From: Siniperca chuatsi
Lineage: Eukaryota; Chordata; Actinopteri; Centrarchiformes; Sinipercidae
Direction of reading: 5' to 3'
Length of the DNA stretch: 64,000 nucleotides
NCBI RefSeq assembly: GCF_020085105.1
Contig: NC_058062.1
Location: 9,217,945-9,281,944, forward strand
The position numbers and the translations under genes are program-made. Positions 50,620 through 61,656 of this stretch are shown here, piece after piece (within the stretch, counting starts at the first letter, position 1; each line of letters starts with the position of its first letter). The notes beneath the pieces were generated by a model, which saw only the letters and a program-made list of their open reading frames with translations, did not search any database and was not told the origin of the DNA.

Positions 50620-52330
50620 TAATCAATATACAGCCGGTTTGTGTTGATCACCGTTTGCCTCTACACATTAAACTGAGGAGGAGTGACCAGCTCTTCTGTT
50701 CAATGGCCCGCAACAATAAGCCAGCAGGGAATCAGAAATGAGAGGGCGATTTTCATTACTACACTAAAGGATGATGGCGATGGTTAGTGGCGTATCTCTC
50801 CGTATCAGCACCATGCTGCTGATGCACCAGAACTAATGTCTATACCTGTCATGGAATAAAGAGCTAAATACATTGGCAATGCCCAGAGTTTGCCAAAAAC
50901 ACATTAATTTTCCCATTTTCCCTGGTCATGCTGTCCAGAGTTACTTGCAAGAGGCTGCTCAGCTAAGATTATGCAAAGCTTTCATTATCTGGACATTCAG
51001 GCTCCCTCCACCCAAATAAATTATCTATAGGTCCACTTAATATCACGAAAGTTTCGGTCCCTGATAGACGTATAGTTCTTGTCCTCAGATGACCTGATGC
51101 CTCTAAATTTGTTTTTAAAGCACAGAAATAACCCAACAAAATGACAAGGCTTCTACAACAGAGCAGCATAACTACAATTTTAAGCGACCTGAAGAGGACA
51201 CTATTCTTCATATGCTGATGAGAAGAAGCATAAAAGTACAAGAAGTGTATGGTAATAGGCATATACAGCCAACAACTTACTAGCGGGCTCTAATGAAACG
51301 ACTTTTTTTTTATCAATTTCTTGACGTCACCTAATTTTTTATCCGTTGAGCACATAACAGTTATCACGAAATTAAGATGGCCGCACCCATTAAGACCAGC
51401 ATGACTTTGTGTGCCTTCAGAAAAGCCGTCATTATACTATTAATACCAATTTAGTGAATGCACCAATCCATTTTACTGTAAGGTAGCCGATCACCACAAC
51501 ACATTGGGAAAAGACCTGTTGTTCCTATCCGCGGATCATTTTGTCAGTCGTGGAGGCAGTTGCGTTATGCTTTGAGTAATTTGTATAAGGCCAATCTGTT
51601 TTACACAATAACTTGTGAGAATTGATGCACACTCTGAAGCAGTCTTTTAACAGAATAACTTTACATCAGACAACACCAACTGCTCACACAAAGAGATATA
51701 ACCTACAGTAGGCCTATTTCATTTTACTTTTCATCGATGGGATTTAAGGTTGGGGCGATTAAAAGCTCCATGTTTTCCTCCAGTGATATTGATTGATCAA
51801 CAAAACAAAATCAAGTTCGACAGTTCAAGTGTTGAGTTGATGCCATGAAAATCTTTAAATCGACAGTGAAACACCTTTAGGGTAAAATGAAATTCTGGAT
51901 AAAAGGTTAGTTAATTGTCAAGTTTTTACAAATGTTCCCTCACAGATGTGTATTTTATTGAGTTTTCATTGATGTGTTTTCAATAATGGACAAAATGTCT
52001 ATACATTCACATCAAATATTAGCTTAATGTTGGAGCCCTATATGATTAACTATAATGGGCTGTTATGATCGGGATTTTCACACTTTTCATGCCGAGGAAT
52101 AAACTGAGTGACTGGACAAGGAATATTACAGGAATTAGAGACGGTGAGTGACCACAGTGACATACATTTGATTGACTATCTCAAAATTACTAGGATCATA
52201 TAACTACTTATTCGTAGGATGTTTTTATTTTGTAGTAATTCACGTAAATGATTTTAAAAGAAATCTGTATTGCCATTAACGATAAGAAAAATTTAAAATA
52301 TTTTTTAGACTTTTACAAATGATCACACAA
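50620..52330. other. Intergenic spacer
   Basis: No gene recognised between beta genes 3 and 4. Only short chance reading frames occur. Confidence 0.5.
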
Positions 52331-52447
52331 AGAAAGGTGCATTTAATTTTAGTTTTATTTGGTGGATTTTGCAGCAGCTACAAGGCAGAGAATGACACAT
52401 TTTGGACTGTGTATGACTGCTGCACGTCTGTGTGGAAGTGCAGACCC

Positions 52448-53091
52448 TCAGTGGTACTGCTTGCCCAGGGCAGAGACGACCACAGCCAGGAACTTCTGCC
52501 AGGCCTCCTGGGCATCAGCGGTGAAGACGGAAGGACCAAACTTGGCGGCCACACACACACTGATGCATTCAGCAAGAAGCTATAATGAGAGGAAAGATAG
52601 ACAGGGTTGCATTAAGGGAGCTAATCGCTCAGATCCATTCATGAATTTGGCTGTAGGGATCGTCAGAGGTGGTAACATACCCTGAAGTTATCGGGATCCA
52701 CATGGAGCTTCTCAGAGTGCATCACGCTCAGCTTGGCGTAAGCATTCTTGATGTCATCCATGTTCTTCACAGCATTTTCCAGCCCACCCATCACTACCTT
52801 ACCGTGATGGGCCACCTTAGGGTTTCCGAGGATGGCGGCGTTGGTGGAAATGTTGCCAAATGATGAGAAGTGCCTCTGAGTCCACGGATACACAATCAGA
52901 AGCCTGGAATGACATGAATCATAAGGTAATAAAAGTGAATAAAAGTTTCCAAAGGACCAACACAGCAATGACCCACTAATAAAACAAGGTTCAGCCTACC
53001 TGCTCAGAGCCTGGGGTCCAATTTCGCCCACATCGATACTTCCCCACAGGGAAGTGATTGCGCTGCGCTCGGCATCTGTCCACTTGACCAT
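52448..53091 (-). CDS. hbb: Beta-globin (beta gene 4 of 6), one residue longer
   Basis: Exons 53000-53091, 52681-52903 and 52448-52579 (92, 223, 132 nt) encode 148 residues starting [20 protein letters not shown]. Exon 3 is 3 nt longer than in all other betas: the stretch is [14 protein letters not shown] against [13 protein letters not shown] in beta gene 1. Both haem His residues, Ser F9 and C-terminal KQYH are kept. Exon 2 is identical to beta gene 1, including adjacent intron bases. Promoter on the minus strand: CCAAT (complement of 53229-53233), a GGCGGAG box (53202-53208 complement) and AATAAAA (53182-53188). It is head to head with the alpha gene at 53963, repeating the block-1 arrangement. 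Confidence 0.96.
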
Positions 53092-53531
53092 GTTGACGGT
53101 ATGAAAGTCTCCTCCGACTTTTGTTAAACAAGTTCTCTGATCTCAAGCCTTTTTCTGAATATTAATGTTTGAGAGTCCAATTTTTATTCAAAACTGAATG
53201 CTCCGCCTCTCAGCCCAGGAAGCATCTGATTGGACAAGTTGCATCCTCCGATGAATGACGTCCATATGCCACTAATTTGCGCCGCAGATATCAGTGCTCA
53301 TCAGGTAGTGTGACGTTATTTGGAATCAATTTGGGATTTTTTAGATAACATCTAAAAAGCCCGTTGAGACAATTACAAATGTGTGCACTCAGCTGCCAGT
53401 TTATTAGATACACCTAGGTAAAACTAATGCAGTAATGCAAATAAATAAATATATATATATTACAATGCACGTCTACTCATTTTCAAATAAGCAAAAGAAA
53501 GTTTGACTCTTTCACAAAAATTTCAAATTTT

Positions 53532-53640
53532 TCTTGAGATATTATGACTTTATTCTCGTAATGTTATGACTTTTATCTCAAAATTACGACTTTATTCTCA
53601 CAATAGTACCACTTTATTCTCTAAATATTATGACTTTTTT
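53532..53640. repeat. Degenerate minisatellite, about 22-bp unit
   Basis: Four to five imperfect copies of a unit like TTATGACTTTATTCTCGTAA follow one another. The pattern is common in fish genomes. It lies between the divergent beta and alpha promoters at 53.1 and 53.9 kb. Confidence 0.7.
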
Positions 53641-53962
53641 TAATCGAAATCGTTTATGTTTTAAGTCTAAAAAACTTACCAAACATTAACCATTTTGCAG
53701 GCCTATCCACAAGACACGACAAAATTACAACATTTCATTTTAATGGCCACCAGTCACTTGGCAATTACGTAATAAATGGGGAGTGGTAGCTTTTATCAAA
53801 ACTGGCAATGAAAACTTCGAGACGTTTCTTTATCGGAGGTGTGGTTTGGATTTGATGCATGGGCGCGGTACCGTTTGGTTTGATATAAAGACGCTATGAA
53901 AAATCCACTTCAACAATTTTCATCCATATTTTCTCTCACTTCCTGAAAACTCAAAGGCAGCC

Positions 53963-54828
53963 ATGAGTCTCTCTGCGAATGACAAGGCCCAGGTGAAGAA
54001 GTTCTGGGCCAAAATTGAAGGAAAGGCCGCCGAGATTGGTGGTGAAGCTCTGGGCAGGTAAGCTCGATGTCATGCATAAATGTGAAATGACTGTAATACA
54101 TCCTCATTAAGGTCAATGTATAGTGAAGTAGAACAATCAGATTTTTTTAATGTTTTATTTATGTTTATATTCTTTAGGATGTTGGTTGCCTACCCGCAGA
54201 CCAAGACCTACTTTTCGCACTGGGGGGATCTTAGTCCTGAATCCCCACAAGTGAAGAAACACGGTGCAGTCATCATGACAGGCGTGGCGAAAGCCGTCAA
54301 AAACATTGATGATCTTGCCGGAGCTCTTTGCACCCTCAGTGAGCTGCATGCCTACAAGCTCAGGGTGGATCCTGCCAACTTTAAGGTAACAAGAAAATGT
54401 GAGGAGGTTGTTGAGGTTAATAACCATCCATTAAGATTGTGTCCTGCGCACGTCCTGATAGCTTACAGGCGTTTTTACCTCCCAATAAATTTGAATCAAA
54501 TGATGATGCAATGTAAACCTCAAATACAAATGGCAAATATATATTCTCCCATAAAAGTGTTGAATTAGGCTATATTTAGATCTTCTGGTCTTTCTTGATA
54601 AAAGAACACTTGTCCAATGAGGAATTTAGATTCCAAATCTCAAAAGATGGTTTCAATGGCTGACTTCAACTAATCTATATGTTTCTGGCACAACCGCAGA
54701 TCCTGGCCCACAACCTCATCTTGGTTATGGCCATGTACTTCCCCGCAGACTTCACTCCAGAGGTCCACGTCTCAATTGACAAGTTCCTGCAGAGCCTGGC
54801 TTGGGCTCTGTCTGAGAGGTACCGCTAA
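53963..54828 (+). CDS. hba: Alpha-globin (alpha gene 3 of 5)
   Basis: Exons 53963-54057, 54178-54385 and 54700-54828 (95, 208, 129 nt) encode 143 residues starting [20 protein letters not shown]. Distal His (KKHGAVIM) and proximal His ([13 protein letters not shown]) are present; C-terminus LSERYR. TATA box GATATAAAG about 80 bp upstream (53882), preceded by the same GGTGTGGTTTGG block as alpha gene 1. Polyadenylation signal AATAAA at 54910. It is the block-2 counterpart of alpha gene 1, clearly diverged from it (for example ILAHN instead of MLSHN at the start of exon 3). Confidence 0.97.
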
Positions 54829-55689
54829 ACTCCAGCAACGCAGAAGCATCGACTGCCGGCATGTCATCCGACAATGTCAACAACCCTTTCGATATGTAGG
54901 GGCTTGTTCAATAAAAACACAAACATAAAATGCCTGGGTGTCAATTTCTTTTTAGTCTTGTCTGAAACAAACACTGTTTTATTTTTCAATAGCTGTTAAA
55001 TTGTAACCGCGATGCTTCACACAGCCTTTGAGGCTTGGTCCTATTTGAAAGTAAAGCCACTTAAAGTCATGGCAACAGAAATGATTCTGCTTACGCTGTA
55101 GAGGTTCTTGTCTACAGCCTTGACTTTCCTCATTGCTAGTTTTAAAACAAATATAACAAATACTATGAAGAGTTATCATACACACATGTATGGAGGCCAT
55201 GTAGTCCCTTTAATGAAAAAAATAAAAACGCCATAGTTTGAATCTCCTACTGATTTCACACACACCAACATGACCAAATTAACCCGCTAGGGGGCCCGGT
55301 GGAGAAATGCTGTATCTGTGGGGCCCTATTGGGCCCCTCTGTGTGTAAATTTAGTCAAACCCAAATTTATTTAGGAATATGTACCATGTACATTATGACA
55401 CAGGGCCCCTCTACAAGACAGGAATGCCTTACCCCAGTCCTCCTTCAGTTGAAAGGTTGCTTTAGTGGTGAATATTCCCAAACAAATCAAATGACCACGA
55501 ACCAATTAACACAAACTGAACATGGGTCTTTCAGGTACCCTACCGTTCACTCATGTTACAAAGTTATATCGTTGTTATTTTAAACAGTGTTTATTCGGCT
55601 ACACCACTCTAAAATAAGTTCTCCTCGAAATCACCATTCCCCTAAGATTATGTTTGCATGTCGGCAAAGGATCGAAAAGAAGTTACTTA

Positions 55690-56060
55690 CTGTTGCACGT
55701 CCTTGAAATGCGATGCTTCTCCAGCATGGGGTTTACCAGTGCAGAGACAAAGACGGCCAGGAACTGCCAGGTCTCCTGGGCAACACTGGTGACCAAGGAG
55801 CGGCGAAACCTGACAACCAGACACAAACTGATCAGCAATAAGCTAAAATGAGGGAGACTAATCAATGACTACAAAGCCTATCAGAATATTGGACCTATTC
55901 ATCAATTCGAGGAAGGTGAAGTAAGCGTCAGACTGACTATCTCAGAGTGCACCCATTCCCACCACAAACCTCATCACTTTTGACCGTTGATGGACAGGTT
56001 TATAAATGACTCAGTGTGTCCACCGATACACAATTTAGAAGCCTAAAATGACAAAAGTCA
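55690..56060 (-). pseudogene. Beta-globin pseudogene
   Basis: Exon 3 is recognisable on the minus strand up to 55842, with the acceptor-side CTTATTGCTGA and then a frame reading SVAQETWQFLAVFVSAL, as in beta gene 4 ([16 protein letters not shown]). It has lost 5 nt near 55831 (frameshift), a Lys codon, and the KQYH stop region. Exon 2 is reduced to scraps: TCTCAGAGTGCA near 55940 and the 5' border of exon 2, CCACCGATACACAATTTAGAAGCCT near 56018-56044, with the region between largely deleted. No exon 1 was found. It sits between alpha gene 3 and beta gene 5 and faces left like beta genes 1 and 4. Confidence 0.8.
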
Positions 56061-56624
56061 TGAGAAAGTAAAACATGATCAGTGAACGAACACATCACTG
56101 ATGTGAGATCCTCTACACCGATAACAGACAATGTTTTAAAATGTAACCCAACTTACATCATGTAACACTATCAGCTGATGTCAGTTTACAATGGGGAGTC
56201 TGAAAATGAGAATAGTTTGTCGTCATTCAAAGCTGTCTCAGAGCTCATACAGTAAAAAGGGTGTGTTGTAAGTAAGAGACTGTTGTAAGAGAAGAATTCA
56301 TTGTAAAAATGTGTGTAATTTTTGCAGCCATCCTGTAGGCCTATATCCTTGACTGAAGCGCCATCAGCTGGTGATTTGACATGAAGTTGGGTTGGAAGTT
56401 GAGGGCTCCAGTCTAAGACTGTAAGTCATATTGCTTGTTTCTGGGGAACAACAAGTGTCTATTACTGATATTGAAACACAGCCTACATGTCTCATATCCA
56501 TGTCCGTATCTATTTCCATTCCCATTTCAAACTGCACTATTTATGCCATGTATGTTGACACTGGACAGAGCACTGAACCCGTTTGTGTTTCTGTCTCAGA
56601 AACAATCTAAGCGTTGCAGATACC

Positions 56625-56718
56625 CTTATCATTACTGCAGATCCATAACACAGCACTTGTCCGGCCCACCGCCCATCTAATCGCATGCTTTTGGGAGGAG
56701 AGCAGGGTTGCTTTAAAA
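56625..56718 (+). promoter_or_regulatory. Beta gene 5 promoter with CTAAT in place of CCAAT
   Basis: CTTATCA (56625-56631), CTAATCGCATG (56677-56687) and TTTAAAA (56712-56718) are aligned with the elements before beta gene 2, but the CCAAT core is CTAAT here. The same change is present before beta gene 6 (60853-60857; TTTAAAA at 60888-60894). Confidence 0.6.
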
Positions 56719-56783
56719 GCTGCATCTGGTGCCGGTGAGCACAGGATCTACAGACCCGCACAGGAAAATCTAGAGCCGGCAAA

Positions 56784-57480
56784 ATGGTTCAATGGACAGA
56801 CTTCGAGCGCGCCACCATCCAGGACATCTTCTCCAAGATAGACTATGAGGTCGTGGGCCCTGCAGCTCTTTCCAGGTGAGACATCCTTGCATCAACAATA
56901 TTTAAGATTACTTTTCATGCAGGCTACTGTATGCACAAATGTTCATTGTTTCGGCACACAGATTTCATCTCTTACTCTAACCCTGTAACATTTATGTTTT
57001 CACATGTTTCCGCAGGTGTCTGGTCGTCTACCCCTGGACTCAGAGGTATTTCGGCAACTTTGGAAACCTCTACAACGCCGCTGCTATCACTGGAAATCCG
57101 ATGGTTGCAGCTCACGGAAAAGTTGTCCTCCACGGTTTGGACCGGGCTGTGAAGAACATGGACAACATCAAGGAAACCTATGCCGAGCTGAGTGTGCTGC
57201 ACTCCGAGAAACTGCACGTGGACCCTGATAATTTCAAGGTAATGCTACAGGAACTAAATGAGACTGGAAATGTTATCCATATTCAACGATTATTCCCAAA
57301 ACGCCCCACCTTTCATGTTGCTGATGTTTTCTGATGCTTGTTGTGTTGCAGCTGCTGTCTGACTGCCTGACCATTGTGGTTGCTGGTCAGCTGGGTAAAG
57401 AGTTCACTGGTGAAGTCCAGGCAGCTTTTCAGAAGTTCCTGGCCGTGGTGGTGTCCTCCCTGGGAAGGCAGTACCACTAG
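56784..57480 (+). CDS. hbb: Beta-globin (beta gene 5 of 6)
   Basis: Exons 56784-56875, 57016-57238 and 57352-57480 encode 147 residues starting [20 protein letters not shown]. Haem-contacting His residues, Ser F9 and C-terminal RQYH are intact. The coding sequence is identical to beta gene 6 and, from the end of intron 1 onward, to beta gene 2. AATAAA at 57551-57556. Convergent with the alpha gene at 58651. Gln at position 3 instead of the usual Glu marks the two tandem copies. Confidence 0.97.
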
Positions 57481-58345
57481 AGATCTGCAACAGAAGACCA
57501 TCACATGCTGATCATTTGTTTAAAAGCTCTTTGTTTTTGTCTCAAAAGCAAATAAAACAACTTGCAAATTCAACAAGCTCTTTGTCTATGATGATGTCCA
57601 AAATAAATCATATTATGACAATACACAAACAAAAACAGTGACTTTTAGACACAGACCTGTAGTTTAGAGAGGAACAAAGGGTCAAATGACAGAAATGACA
57701 CCACACATGCTTAACGTGAGAGCAACCTATTTTTAAGTCTGCATAGTCTATTCTGTTAGCGCTTCTAATAATAAATGACATAATTATAACCAAAATAGAT
57801 GTAAACATGAAAAATAATGTACATGAGCTAAAAAATATTCAAGACTGACCTTTAGACACATGAACAATAGCGCAGCGGTAATAGTGGATCAATTATCTTT
57901 TAAAAAAAGATATTTCAGATGAAAAAAAGGAGGTGCTGAAGATGAACCACCGTTTCCTAACCTGTGATTGAAAATAAAAGAGAAGTAGAATTTAAAGGAA
58001 AAAGTTGACAAAATGTCAGGTTTATTATATCTAAAGTCTTCTGGTTCATGACCAACATTATCTATCAAATGTTAAAAGTTTAATATTTCATATTTCTTTG
58101 ATCTAACAACAACAATAATAATAATAATAATTAGCAGTAAGTCCTTTTTTCATGACTGACAGTTGTCACATGTTACTGAGTTACTGGGATTTTAACAAAA
58201 GCCACATAGAGTTAATTTATTCCAAAATTCTGAGAAAAACATTGATATGTAACTATTTTATGTGTTTTCTATTCTCTTTTGTTTTCTAAAAATCTGGGAA
58301 ATATGAAACTGATCCCGATGTCCCTATAATTTTAACATCGTGTTA

Positions 58346-58565
58346 AGTAGGGCTGCAACTAACGATTATTTTCATTATCGATCACCCTGCTACTGTTGTG
58401 TAAATAAATCAATTAATCATTTAGTCTATAAAATGCTTATTTCTATAAACAAAAAGTGAAAGATGTCCATCAAAACTTCCAAGAGTCTGAGGTAACGTCT
58501 TCAAATGTCTTGTTTTGTCACACCAACAGTCCTAAGATATTCAATTCACAATAAAACAGAGAACA
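58346..58565. repeat. Dispersed fish repeat downstream of alpha gene 4
   Basis: The sequence GGGCTGCAACTAACGATTAT and the following GTCTTCAAATGTCTTGTTTT with a CCAACAGTCC block belong to a very common teleost dispersed repeat (MITE-like). It ends about 25 bp from the alpha gene 4 polyadenylation signal at 58591-58596. The copy was duplicated with the gene pair (62525-62745). Confidence 0.55.
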
Positions 58566-58650
58566 TTGTTTTGTTTGTTGCAGTCATGCATTTATTAATC
58601 ATTATGCAAAGCGAGCTCATGCTGCACTCTCCGTCATCTTCTCCTGCTGC

Positions 58651-59475
58651 TTATCGGTATTTCTCAGCCAGGGCCAGAGACACGGCAGCCAGGAACTTAT
58701 CCATAGCCACATGGACCTCAGGGGTGAAGTCGATGGGGAACATGATAGCCATGACCACGAGGATGTTGTGGGAGAGAATCTGTGAAAGAAGACAATCACA
58801 CTGATGTGACACGTATGGAGTTTTTCACACATCTGTCATTTTGCTGTAACATGTAATGCTCAGTCCATACTCCAATCTTCATATACCTAGGTTAGCAGGT
58901 TTATCGAAATGGAACAGCATTTATACACCGTACATAAGCACATTATGTACGTGGTAATAACAGATGGCCCTGTTGCAAGTCTGCAAACCCCTCAACGCCC
59001 AAGTTTGAGGAACGCTTCATATAAAGGACAGGCTATTATCTTTTAATCACTTTGGCTCTGTACCTTAAAGTTAGCAGGGTCAATACGCAGAGTGAAGGCA
59101 TGCAGCTCACTGAGGTTCAGAAGACCTCCTTTCAGGTCGTCGATTTTGGACACAGCATCTGCAACTCCAGCCATCACAGTCACTCCGTGCTTCTTCACCG
59201 GGGCAGAGCCGGGGCTCAAGTCCTTCCAGTGGGAGAAGTAGGTCTTGGTCTGCGGGTACACTATCAGCATCCTGGGTAAAAAACAAAAAAACAAAACAAG
59301 ATTTAAGTGAGTGCGTCTGTAAATTAATCAGTCAGTGTTGGAGCAGGTTACATCGGTCAGTATTTTCTCATGTTTACCTGGAAAGAGCATCGGTGCCGAT
59401 GTCCTCCGCCTTTCCAGACGCTTTAGCCCAGAAGGCTCTGACTGTGTCCTTGTCCTTAGCACTGAGACTGGTCAT
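58651..59475 (-). CDS. hba: Alpha-globin with extra N-terminal Thr codon (alpha gene 4 of 5)
   Basis: Exons 59378-59475, 59064-59271 and 58651-58779 (98, 208, 129 nt) encode 144 residues starting [20 protein letters not shown]. An ACC codon lies between the initiator ATG and the AGT CTC (Ser-Leu) that normally follows it in fish alpha genes. Distal His (KKHGVTVM), proximal His ([13 protein letters not shown]) and C-terminal LAEKYR are present. The TATA-type CATAAAA (59530-59536 complement) lies about 55 bp upstream, with a CACACCC-like block beyond it. Polyadenylation signal 58591-58596. Tail to tail with beta gene 5. Confidence 0.97.
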
Positions 59476-59539
59476 CTTGCCTTTGCTCGACTATTGTTGA
59501 ATGCCGTGATGAGCCCAGACCGTGGGGGGTTTTATGCTT

Positions 59540-60780
59540 GAAGCAGAACATGGGCACACCCAGAACCTCCTCCAAGATAGGCTGCACAAGGCGTTCCACG
59601 TTAGGTCGCAGCCTCCATGAGATAAACAAAAATCTTTTCATGGTGGCTCTGGAGCGTCTTTGAATTTCACCGCACAACCTCAAGGTGACAAGATGTTTTA
59701 AAAGCATCTGCATTTATGTGTGTATACTTTAGAAAACCCAATCCCAACTGCTGAAAGGCAGCCTAGGGTAATCTAAAAGTCCCCCGGAATCACGGACAGG
59801 ACGATCCAGTTCAACTTTAAATGTCAGTGTGTGGTAGGCTTCTACTTAATGATTTAAGATGTAGACCTATGGACACGTCAAGTCGGAACTGATGAGCAGT
59901 CACTGGCACAAGCAAATGAATTAAAACCACCATATAAGCATATACATATCAATGATGCCTAACAGAAAGAAAAAAAACTGAAGACAGCTTTCACATAGGA
60001 CCCTTTGGGCGGCAATTAGGCAGGAGGGCTACACCAACAAATGGTAAAAATAACTTAACATATTGCAACAACACACGGGGGCACGTTTCCCCTTGTAATC
60101 TTATTTGCCAGCAGGATCAGGTAAATGTGTCTTTTTCTGTATGCGGGCTTCTGCATCACAACCACCTGTCGGTGTACTGAAAACTAACCTGAGCTAAAGT
60201 GCCATGTTCCGATGAGATATAGCATTAAAACACGTTGAATGTCCATCTGAGCTGAGCAGGGAGGTAGGACTGTTCTACTGATAGTCTTTAATTTATTTAT
60301 TCTTTAAACATGTGATCGTTCATCATTCTGCACTGAAATGTAAAAGTCGCTGTCCACGGTGCTGATCCTGGGGCCTCCAGGGAGGTGGGAGCTGATTTCC
60401 ACACTGATTCAGGTCTGCGTGGGTACTTCAGCTGTTATTGTGTTGCTGTCCGTCTCTGGGTAAACAAACTGCCATTTTGCTTTGACCTTGGTCATCTATG
60501 TGCATATTTCAGGCTGTGGCTCTCTGGCAACAATTTGTGATCACTTGAATTTGAGCCCTTGCGACCAAAAGATACTGACACAAAGGGAAAATAAGCCGCC
60601 GTAAAGACTGTAAACAGTGTTTGCATCACTGCCTCTTAGAACACACTTGGTGTCTGTATCCTACCATTTTTATATAAATCATTGTGGCTGTGAGGCCCTT
60701 TGTATTACTTTGCATTGCTGGATGGCCGGGCTGTGTGGGGCTTCAAGGGGGTAAACTTTACGGACAGACTACAACTATTT
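59540..60780. other. Spacer between the two tandem beta/alpha pairs
   Basis: About 1.2 kb that separates alpha gene 4 from beta gene 6. It has no recognisable gene and is not part of the near-identical duplicated block. Confidence 0.55.
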
Positions 60781-60824
60781 CCTTTGTCTCCGAGATAATC
60801 TAAGCGGTGCAGAGACGCCCTTCT

Positions 60825-60894
60825 CTTATCACTGTTGTGTAACACCGCCCATCTAATCGCATGCTTTTGGGAGGAGAGCAGGGTTGCTTTAAAA
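60825..60894 (+). promoter_or_regulatory. Beta gene 6 promoter elements
   Basis: CTTATCA (60825-60831), CTAATCGCATG (60853-60863) and TTTAAAA (60888-60894). The upstream GATA-containing part differs from beta gene 5, while sequence from 60843 on is the duplicated block. Confidence 0.6.
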
Positions 60895-60959
60895 GCTGCA
60901 TCTGGTGCCGGTGAGCACAGGATCTACAGACCCGCACAGGAAAATCTAGAGCCGGCAAA

Positions 60960-61656
60960 ATGGTTCAATGGACAGACTTCGAGCGCGCCACCATCCAGGA
61001 CATCTTCTCCAAGATAGACTATGAGGTCGTGGGCCCTGCAGCTCTTTCCAGGTGAGACATCCTTGCATCAACAATATTTAAGATTACTTTTCATGCAGGC
61101 TACTGTATGCACAAATGTTCATTGTTTCGGCACACAGATTTCATCTCTTACTCTAACCCTGTAACATTTATGTTTTCACATGTTTCCGCAGGTGTCTGGT
61201 CGTCTACCCCTGGACTCAGAGGTATTTCGGCAACTTTGGAAACCTCTACAACGCCGCTGCTATCACTGGAAATCCGATGGTTGCAGCTCACGGAAAAGTT
61301 GTCCTCCACGGTTTGGACCGGGCTGTGAAGAACATGGACAACATCAAGGAAACCTATGCCGAGCTGAGTGTGCTGCACTCCGAGAAACTGCACGTGGACC
61401 CTGATAATTTCAAGGTAATGCTACAGGAACTAAATGAGACTGGAAATGTTATCCATATTCAACGATTATTCCCAAAACGCCCCACCTTTCATGTTGCTGA
61501 TGTTTTCTGATGCTTGTTGTGTTGCAGCTGCTGTCTGACTGCCTGACCATTGTGGTTGCTGGTCAGCTGGGTAAAGAGTTCACTGGTGAAGTCCAGGCAG
61601 CTTTTCAGAAGTTCCTGGCCGTGGTGGTGTCCTCCCTGGGAAGGCAGTACCACTAG
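60960..61656 (+). CDS. hbb: Beta-globin (beta gene 6 of 6), duplicate of beta gene 5
   Basis: Exons 60960-61051, 61192-61414 and 61528-61656 encode the same 147 residues as beta gene 5. By eye the coding sequence and both introns are identical to that copy at an offset of 4176 bp. Haem His residues, Ser F9 and RQYH are intact. Convergent with alpha gene 5. Such recent copies raise dosage of one beta chain rather than adding a new one. Confidence 0.97.

Noticed and set aside
56007-56014. TGACTCAG motif inside the beta pseudogene
   Set aside because: It arose from the decayed exon 2 (CTCTGAGTCCA in working genes) and has no neighbouring erythroid motifs.
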